The notes beneath the pieces are model-generated. The model was not told the origin of the DNA and ran no database searches. It saw nothing but the letters and a program-made list of their open reading frames with translations. Source: Morchella semilibera (lineage: Eukaryota; Ascomycota; Pezizomycetes; Pezizales; Morchellaceae). Taken from it: a stretch of 64,000 bases of DNA. This document shows positions 56,310 to 64,000 of the stretch, piece after piece. The DNA lies in the NCBI GenBank assembly GCA_009192285.1, contig WBVU01000019.1, positions 1 through 64,000 on the forward strand. The letters are read 5' to 3'. Numbering within the stretch: position 1 is the first letter of the stretch; the number at the start of each line of letters is the position of its first letter. The translations under genes and the position numbers were made by a program.

Positions 56310-59300
56310 ACAGGCGATGAAGTATGAAAGGGGGGGGGGGTGGACAGGAGGGGTTGCTAAGCGAGAGAGGACCAGGTGTTATGTAAGGAATAGGCCAAGC
56401 TCTGTTTCAACAACCAGTGTCCTGTCATATTACATACACATGAAACAATGTTCTTGGCGCCAAGCGAGGTATATACTGATCGATTTGATATCAGGATATG
56501 GACTGCGCTGAATTGATTGATTCTATGATGATTATCCAAAGCGCATATCGTCTTTCCTTTTATAGTAATTGAAATAAAGAAAATATCTGTATAAAGATAA
56601 TATCCGTATAAGGAAAAGCGACGTCTATAAAGATAAAGAGATAGCTGATTCGTCAGCTTCTTTATATGGATATAATCCAGCATATACAACCCCATCCAAA
56701 TTAATCGGCGCTCTACTCTGGCCGGACGTTTGTTAAAAGCCAATCGTACATAAGGGTCGAATGCTTGTAGTGATGTTTTTCAGATATTTGTGCTAGGCCT
56801 TTGATAAGAAGATATAATCTTAATCTTACCCTTCTAGGCGAGGGCCCTAACCCTACCACACCATAAACCCTAACCCTGACAGATCTCGAAATTTGAATTT
56901 CGCTACCACCACCATAAACTCGGCAATCCCACAGAAAGAAATAACCAGCCGAGTATGTGCAGAGCATGTGTTTGTAAACGAATGTTTGAGCCGTATAGAG
57001 AGGTTGAGGGAGCCAGCTGTTGGATCTAATCCAAGAAACAATTAAAGGTAATTAATTGCAAGGGTATAAGACATACCTCTCGTACGTACTAGATACGCCG
57101 ACAGAATTAGCTATAACAAAATAACCTTATCATTAAGACAAACTATGTAGGTGTGAGCTAATCTCGTGCCCATCCCCTATTTTGGTGTGGTTGGTGTTGT
57201 AGTATTTTAATTATATCAGTCTACATCAATATTGAACACACCACCAAAGAATATCGATTGGGTAGGAGAAAACGGCGAGAATGGTGGTGATTGGGCAACA
57301 TATAGGATTTCGGAAGATGATAATATTTTCTTAGTTTAAAAGACCTTATTTATATACTGTGCGGCAACAGGTTGTTAAGATAAGTACCCTCTAGGTATCT
57401 TCTTTCACCATATATATGTGAAGAGTTACTATATAGCCCTAAGTTGTACGACTTTTTTTTTCTTTGCTTGCAGGCTCATCATGTTTCTCAGAGGATGAGG
57501 CGTTGAGTGTGCCAATTCAAGTGGGGAGATTAATTGTATGTGCGGCTAGCTCCGAAAGTCTTGAATCTGGTCCTCTGGGCGGGAACGGGATAGGGAGGAT
57601 CGACGGGGGCAAGGACAGCGCCTTGGCGCAATGGCTATGTTTCTGTTGTCATAGTAATGTGCCCGTCCCCTCCTAGAGGGCCATATATAAGACTTCTAAC
57701 ACCATACTTGATCCAACAAATAATTAGATCTGTTAATTTTGAACTTCTAAGGCATGGGAAAGTAGTAATCATACCCGGCAGCGCCAAGCCCTTCATAGCC
57801 AGTCAAAACATCTACGAGTACTCTTATCCAGTGCACGCCACTTCCCCAAGGGCACAGTATGTTCCATTTATTAATATATAAAACTTTTCTATCCCTTAGG
57901 CTGTCGATGGCCTCCGTAAAATCTAGGGTCAGAATTTCTAGGGTCGGAATTTCTATGGGAGATTAATTATCTGATAAGGGGGGACACTGTTAGCAAAAGT
58001 CACGAATCTTTGCTTTTTGGCTGGGGGTCAGCATTTACCAACAGCTTAGGGGATAGTAAGCCGAGTCCTGTAGTAGATGACTTCCCTTTAAAACCTGCAT
58101 TTCGTGGCCAGTGTGGCAAAGGCCGGCGACTAACCAGTACTCATAAATTGCTCTTTTCCATGTTTCTGGCGCTTGGAAGTCCGAACCGACCCCCCTCCCC
58201 GCTCAGATTCAGATTCTGGAACAAAACTTCCACGGGGGGCGTATATTTCATCCTCCCCTCAGTAAACTGACTTCATCCTCCCCTCAGTAAACTACACTTA
58301 TCAGCCAAGACCGAGTGATATCCCATGACTACATATCCTGACCAATCCACCGATACCACAAACCAAGGGTGATCTTAGGAAGTGGAGTCAGCTACCAATA
58401 CAGAATACCCGAGAGAGTAGGCCCTCGATACTTACAGGTACTGAGCGGCAAACATATCGCACTGCGGGAAATATCACACCCATAACCTACTGCTCATCCT
58501 TCTAATGAGGTTTTCCTCTAAGCCCATCATTTCCTTCGCGGGTTCCTGCAACGGCTATGCGTAATATGCAGAGAATTTTCGTATAGCTTTAACCGTAATG
58601 ACGGCTTCGTATCTCGGGTGAACCGGATTGGCAAAACGCTTGGCGATAACTCGGATTTCAGCTAGACCCGCCTATACTCGATGATCCACTACTCACTCGC
58701 TGGAATTTCTGGAGGCCTGGCTGGCTGTGACTCAGCTGCTAGAGAGTCAAATTGGGCCAGCGTCGGGCCCTCCCCCCCTCCGGTAAGCTCAAGGCTGCCA
58801 GAATCCAACCTCCAACCCCTAGATAGATAGCACCATTGGCCTCCATTATCGTCTCCTCCGTCACCTTCACTTGTGCTTTATTGATTGATCCACCGACCGA
58901 CCCGTTAGATAGGACCTAGCACTCACACATTATATTCATCCTCGAAACAAGACAACGAAAGTAAACTAACATTCTTCTTCTTAAGCTTGATCGTCACTAC
59001 TCGTAGCCGATGTAATATAACATGGTTGCAGTGATAAAACGACTGTCTAATATAGACAGTTAGAGATAAGAAGGAAGAGAAGGTGTGGTTACCTAAGATA
59101 AACAGTAGAGTGTCCATAAGCAAGAGATCTACACGTTAATTAAACCTACATGCAGTACCCTATTTTATCCAGTACCAGAAACAATGGGAGCAAAGCCGTA
59201 CCGGGTCAGCATAGCAAGGACTTATGGCACTATCTCCGTGATGCCTCATCTTCAAACCAGGAATCGCCTGTTCTGTTGTTTGTACCTGTCCTTAATTTAG

Positions 59301-59760
59301 GGTTTTCTGTGCTAAAATATCCCAATGAGGTCACTGAGACGCCTAGCGGCTCTACTAAAGACCTCGGTTACTATTCTAGAAAGTCTGCCTTGTCCGGGTG
59401 GCTTCGGAAGGTTATTGTTCCAGACATAATACTAAGTTCTATCTTTCTCCGAGGTAATCGTTATAGTGGGGTCAGATCTCCTTTGTAGGACCGAGTGATA
59501 TTACATGATCGAATCTTGCGTGATTGATTCATTGATTGGTTCATTAAGCACAATAAAACCTGGCCCACGAAATTTTCAAAACCACGCTACGACCGCTCAG
59601 CCAGCCGTTGGCGCGAACCTCTTGTGCTCTATCCTACATTCAATCATATTCTGTATCCTGCATACATGTATTCTGACTTGGCACGACCCGCATCACCATG
59701 CCTACATACTGCAATCACCAATTCTCACTCACCCATCCCCACCCCCTAAATCCCACGCCT
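56310..59760. other. Gene-poor; second copy of the 42241 MITE
   Basis: The MITE copy is at 57155-57265. G-run at 56330-56340. Copies of the dispersed 17-bp motif, inverted, are at 58312-58328 and 59492-59508. CTCAGTAAACT-type 23-bp units are repeated in tandem around 58248-58293. No gene is supported. Confidence 0.4.
57155..57265. mobile_element. Short MITE, copy 2
   Basis: Matches the reverse complement of 42241-42356 (TCTCGTGCCCATCCCCTATT, GTGTGGTTGG, TGTAGTATTTTA, ACACCACC, GATTGGGT). Confidence 0.65.
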
Positions 59761-59765
59761 ACGTC

Positions 59766-61020
59766 CTACAAGTACTGCCTCAAGAACTCCACGAGTGCCA
59801 TCATCGCCATTGCCTGCCCATATGGCATACTCGTCAACGGAATCTCCTTATAGAACTGGCACGTGTCTCCAATTGGTGTCCCAAAAGACACCTGCTGCAG
59901 TTCCCCCTTCTCATCGATGTTCGCCATGACAGCCTTGACAGCTTTGATCGCCACGTCCTCGAATTCATGCCCAATGTAGCGCTTACGTGCTGCCTTGAGG
60001 ATGCCGAAGGCGAACCCGGCAGAAGCCGATGCCTCGAGATATGAATCGGGGGCGGGATCATCGAGGATTGTGCGCCAGAGGCCGGAGACGTCCTGGGTTT
60101 TGCGAAGGCCGTGGCATTGCGAGTGCAGCGTGTCGACGAGATGGGAGCGGAAGAAGTCGGTGGCAGGTAGGTCGAGGAGCTCTAGGAACTCGGGGATCAC
60201 AATGGTGAGCCAGCTATGGATGAGGTGTTAATTGGGCTGTTATACGAGTAGAGAGATTAAAGAGAGCAAGTAGGGGGGGGGGGAGCGATATACCTGTTTC
60301 CGCGGCCCCAAAGACTTTGGCGAAGTTATGGCCGCCGTCTTCAAAATGTCCAACCGTGGAAGAAGAGGCCAGTCTTGGTGTCGAAGAGGTATTTGATGTG
60401 GATGAGGAATTGACGCTTGGCTTCCTCGACGTAGTGGGGGCGATTGAGTACTTTTCCGATTTTCGCCAGGGGAAGAACCGTCATCATCAATGTGTCATCC
60501 CATAGTTGCTGGGTATTGGGAGTAAGATATCTACGACTATTAGAAAACCCCTCGAATACAATTTTTGGGGGTTACGAGGGAAACCATACGTAACATGCTG
60601 CATCCCGCCATAATCCGTCCTCTCGAGATCATACATGGCCCACTCCGCCCAGGCATCCAACCACGGCAGATATGTCTTGTTCCCGGTTTTCTCATACACG
60701 CACGCCAGAGTCAAAAAGACGGCCATCGTGTTGATGTTCTTTGTCGTCCCGCCTGCGGCAAAGCGGTCACGAAACCAGTCCTCGATGATCTTGAGGCACT
60801 CTGGATCTTCAGTGAGCTCGTAATACTGCCAGATCCCGTAGAGGCCGACACCGTGCGTCCATTCCCAGTCGTTCCAGCCCTTGGTGTCGATTATGCGGCC
60901 GTCATCGAGCTTGAGCAGGAATTCGCCAGTGGTATCGGTAATGTGGACGAGGTTGTGGATGAGAAGTTTGATGGCCTTGTGCACAGAGGCAGACGGGACA
61001 TTGTGCATTGTTGCGGGCAT
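59766..61020 (-). CDS. GH105 unsaturated rhamnogalacturonyl hydrolase, with a double frameshift
   Basis: Glycoside hydrolase family 105: removes the unsaturated galacturonyl unit that pectin lyases leave on rhamnogalacturonan oligomers. Exons: 61020-60595, 60508-60294, 60213-59766, together 1089 bases (362 residues, the usual family length). Motifs: WTHGVGLYGIWQYYELT, YGGMQH, LWDDTLMMTVLPLAKIG (the Asp pair sits at the catalytic position of the family), GLFFHGW, LWGRGNSWLTIVIPEF, YLEASASAGFAFGILKA and PLTSMPYGQAM. Start: ATG 61020 (MPATMHNVPSAS); an upstream ATG at 61200 adds 60 residues from AAATA-repeat DNA and is unlikely. There is no signal peptide, so it is probably intracellular. Odd: after GLFFHGWTF one extra T (TTTT at about 60346) shifts the frame, and about 15 codons later one base is missing, so EDGGHNFAK is read only in the shifted frame; in frame zero there are two stops. 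The first intron needs an uncommon GTTACG donor. It may be a fresh pseudogene or a sequence error. Divergent neighbour: the MFS permease. Confidence 0.82.
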
Positions 61021-61204
61021 TTTGGCTAGCGACGACGGGAAGCGAGTAGAGTATCGTGAGCTGGTGAACAAGTGATTGGCAGTTGTAAAAAAGTGGCAAT
61101 TGATAGGGATATGGATATATGACGAAGATATGAGAGGAAAAAATAAAAATAAAAATAAAAAGGGACTTTTTAGCTCAATGCACTCAAAAGCTTTTGCCAA
61201 TACT

Positions 61205-62620
61205 TAATGACATCAAACAAAAAGAAATAACAAGAATAAAAAAATTAAAAAAAAAGCCATCGGCACGGGGTTTCTGATAATTGATATTTAACCCCACGAA
61301 CCGCTACGTACCGAAGTGTATGACCCATGTGATAACTACGCCCAGTTTATCCGAGTGAGCGAGTATGCCATGTCTCGGTACAATTTGGGGGGTGCTGATT
61401 GAAGCATGTCATATGCGGGGGATCTGATCACCTCGCCTTTCGGTGGCGATTGTACCGGAATCCGAGAGAGGACACTACTTTCGCAAACGCCCCAAACGCC
61501 CATCTCCGAGACCATTTTAGTACTTGGTCATCATCCTTATGAGGAGAGAAAAACCACAATTACTACTTGAAGGTTAGCTGTAAGCCATATCCCATACTCC
61601 CCCCCCCCCCCCCTTTTCCCCCGCTCTCCACCATTCTCCCCCGCAGATGTTTAACGGTTCGGCTAGAGTAGAGTAGTTCTATAGTACCTAGTTGATTACA
61701 GCAGAAATAGGCGGTGGGAAGGGGAAGGGTACCTTGCCTGTCTATTCCATGCTCTCTAGAGTGAAATGTCGTCGGGGAGTGTGGGGATTGGGGGGGGGGG
61801 GGGGTGATTAGGGGTATTAGGAATTAGGGAGAGGGTGAGACTGATACAACGGTTATTCCCGTGGGGATAGTTAGGTTAATTACATGACCTCCACAACACC
61901 CAGGTTAAGATAACAGCTGCCTCACCTCATAAAAATACTCCCATATGGAGACCCCACCTTTTTTCTCTCCTCCATTTACCCTCTCTAGCTGGCAGGTACA
62001 GCAGCGAGGCAAAAGGATATACCCAGCCTAACAGTGTGTCCCGATTAATTAATTACATGTAGTACATACATGTAGGTAGAGTTGAGTTGAGTTGCTACCC
62101 TACACTACCCTACTACTATAATCGTACTCTAACCTAACCTGTCAACGTTCAAGGGTTGATCAACCTATCCATCCATCCATGGATCCAACCAACCACCTTT
62201 CACCCCTCCATTCCCCCCCCCCTTCACCACCCCTAGTCACTAGGAAAAAGAAAGCTTTAGCAACTCGGCTGGAATTATTGCTCGCTTGCTCACGAGGTAA
62301 AGAACCACACACGCATACCTGAGGCAGAGAGACACCGGTTTTGCCACTAACAACTGCTCTAGTTAGTAATTAAAAAAAAAAAATCCAACGATCTCGATCC
62401 CAGTTACCCCAGCTCTCTCAATGTCGTTCGTTTCCAGAAATTGGAATATGCAACCCAATATACCGAGCTTGAATCTAGGGGACAGAGGGGAGAGTGAGAG
62501 AGCCTCTCTATCTATCGTACATGCAGCGGTATCATGTAATGTATGTAGGCAGGCTCCGTGCGTCCGGGTGATATGATTTTCACGTTTCTGGGAGGCAAGG
62601 GAGAAGGAGTTGGTCAATAT
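61205..62620. other. Divergent intergenic region between GH105 and MFS genes
   Basis: No gene. Holds mononucleotide runs (C at 61601-61613, G at 61791-61804), two TACATGTAG words (62053 and 62067) and tandem short repeats such as GAGTTGAGTTG. It would carry both promoters if they are co-controlled. Confidence 0.5.
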
Positions 62621-62625
62621 GGAAA

Positions 62626-62633
62626 TATATAAA
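62626..62633 (+). promoter_or_regulatory. TATA box of the MFS permease
   Basis: TATATAAA, 188 bp before the ATG, followed by a long CT-rich stretch (62735-62815) as in many highly expressed fungal genes. Confidence 0.55.
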
Positions 62634-62820
62634 GTCGCGTCGAACCTCCTGCCTGCTGGCCCAATCTCCTGGTAACAATCTCAGGAAGCAGTCCAAAGAC
62701 CAAGAAGAAGAAAAAGAAGAAGAAGGAGATTCTATCCTCCTTTTCCTCTCTCTCCCAACTTCCTTTTCCTCATTTTCTCCTACCTCTCCATCACACCCCC
62801 CCCCCCTTTCGCAAACAATC

Positions 62821-64000
62821 ATGGCGGAAAAGGCCACTGGAAGCCATTTTGAGGATGTCGGCATGCAAGATGAAAAGGTTGCAGTTGAGCACTACGACAA
62901 CAATGCCCGTATCGATAACGAGGTCGCAAAGTATGCCTCTGACAAGGCAATCCACATTGACGAGGCCACAGACAAGCGCCTCAAGAGACTGATAGACAAG
63001 CGTGTACTCACAATCATGATTATCACCTACTTCTTACAGGCCCTTGACAAGGGAACAATGTCATTTGCTTCTATCATGGGCATTCGGAAGGATACTGGGT
63101 TGCTCGGGCAAGAGGTAAAATTTCTCTTTTTTTTTTTCTTTTCTCGAATTTTTATACATTCCTACTCGCAAACTCTGGGGCTAACTTGAGTAATAGTACT
63201 CATGGTTGACAACATGTATTTACTTGGCTGTGCTCACAGTTGAGTACCCAACAAACTGGATCATCCAGCGAGTCCCGATTGCAAAGTATCTCGGTATCAA
63301 CATCTGCATCTGGGGTGGCATCCTCGCTCTACATGCTGCCGGAAAGAACTTCACTGGCATGGTCATTCTCAGAACCCTCCTCGGAGCCTTCGAGGCCTGC
63401 TGTCAGCCCATCTTCATCATGCTCTCCAGCATGTGGTACCGCCGTGAAGAACAAGCCGCTACTGTCACCTACTGGTACTTCACCTTTTTCTATTCACTTT
63501 CCAATTCACAGCGGAATCTAACAAATCTTTAACCAACAGGTACATGATGAACGGTGGCCAACAGATTGTCGGCGGTCTCCTCGCCTACGCCTTCACCAAC
63601 ATTCCCGAATCCGCCGCCATCCACTCCTGGCAAGCACTGTTCATCGCCTACGGTTGCGCCTCCGTCCTCTGGGGTATCTTTGTCCTCTTCTACATGCCCG
63701 ACTCCCCCATGCGAGCGAAATGCTTCACCGAGGACGACAAGCGACTCATGGTCGAACGTGTTCGCCAGAACCAGACCGGTCTGCAGAACAAGGTTTTCCG
63801 TAGGGAACAGGCCATCGAGGCACTCAAGGACCCCCAGACGTGGTGCTTTGCGCTCATCCAGTTGCTCACCACGCTCCCAACTTCCGGGCTCGGCGCCTTT
63901 GCGAATATCATTATCCAGTCCTTCGACTTCACGGTTCTACAGACACAGCTTCTGGCTATGGTTTTGGGTTTCTTCATCATTTTTACGCTGTTGACTTCCT
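62821..64000 (+). CDS. MFS permease, Dal5/ACS type, cut by the window end
   Basis: Plasma-membrane proton-coupled uptake carrier of the anion:cation symporter (allantoate permease-like) branch of the MFS. Exons 62821-63114, 63197-63474 and 63540 to the edge; introns of 82 bp (GTAAAA/TAG) and 65 bp (GTACTT/CAG). About 344 residues are present of the usual 480-530; the C-terminal helices lie outside. N-terminal 60 residues are hydrophilic, then helices start at RVLTIMIITYFLQALDKGTM; the Leu-Asp-Lys of helix 1, GLLGQEYSWLTTCIYL, YPTNWIIQRVPIAKYL, RTLLGAFEACCQP, SSMWYRREEQA and YMMNGGQQIVGG are the family signature. The central cytosolic loop (EDDKRLMVERVRQNQTG) is typical. ATG context AATCATGG is good, and a TATA box lies at 62626. 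The substrate cannot be read from sequence; substrates in this branch include allantoate, nicotinate, pantothenate and sugar acids. Adjacency to GH105 suggests pectin breakdown products. Intact as far as seen. Confidence 0.88.

Noticed and set aside
59505-60044. 179-codon plus-strand open frame
   Set aside because: Antisense of the GH105 last exon plus downstream DNA; no domain.
60565-61029. 154-codon plus-strand open frame
   Set aside because: Antisense shadow of GH105 exon 1.

Overview
This 64 kb window looks like nuclear DNA of a filamentous ascomycete (Pezizomycotina). Its genes have short GT-AG introns (57-105 bp) and CT-rich leaders, and it contains a GT69 capsule-type glycosyltransferase, a GH105 enzyme, a Dal5-type MFS permease and a small secreted cysteine-rich protein. 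The very low gene density, decayed genes with premature stops, and dense repeats would suit a repeat-rich genome such as a Pezizomycetes truffle or morel. The species is inference. I see no rRNA, tRNA or CRISPR.

Layout. 1-2.6 kb: 3' part of a LINE (reverse transcriptase YADD box, C-terminal zinc knuckle, 3' UTR). 2.6-7.0 kb: dispersed repeats, fold-backs and two minisatellites. 7.0-7.8 kb: a decayed membrane-protein gene. 8.4-9.0 kb: a MITE and a 379-bp hAT-type MITE with its target-site duplication. 10.8-11.1 kb: small secreted cysteine-rich protein. 11.8-21 kb: gene-poor, with fold-backs and tandem repeats. 21.2-22.5 kb and 31.9-32.5 kb: two hemopexin-like pseudogenes. 24.5-25.4 kb: a JmjC-like pseudogene, with a smaller remnant at 28.4 kb. 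25.8-28.0 kb: a tail-to-tail inverted pair of one repeat family. 29.3-30.1 kb: a poly(A)-tailed retroposed insertion with a 17-bp target duplication. 33-39 kb: MITEs and a pogo-like MITE. 39.9-41.9 kb: a multi-exon CorA-like membrane protein, frameshifted. 42-48 kb: MITEs and tiny retroposon tails.

The intact genes cluster at the right: GT69 (48.8-50.7 kb, +), a six-exon protein of unknown function (54.0-56.3 kb, -), GH105 (59.8-61.0 kb, -, with a compensating double frameshift) and, divergent from it, an MFS permease (62.8 kb to the window edge, +). GH105 and the permease share a 1.8 kb intergenic region and could be a pectin-fragment uptake and degradation pair, but this rests only on adjacency.

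The most unusual signals are (1) a spaced 17-bp motif TCATRNNNTATCACTCG that recurs at about a dozen otherwise unrelated sites; (2) a set of 24-58 bp insertions sharing a 3' end and flanked by target-site duplications, which read as extremely 5'-truncated retroposons; (3) a 9-mer TACATGTAG far above chance; and (4) a tandem 137-bp duplication in the LINE carrying a near-perfect 32-bp palindrome twice.
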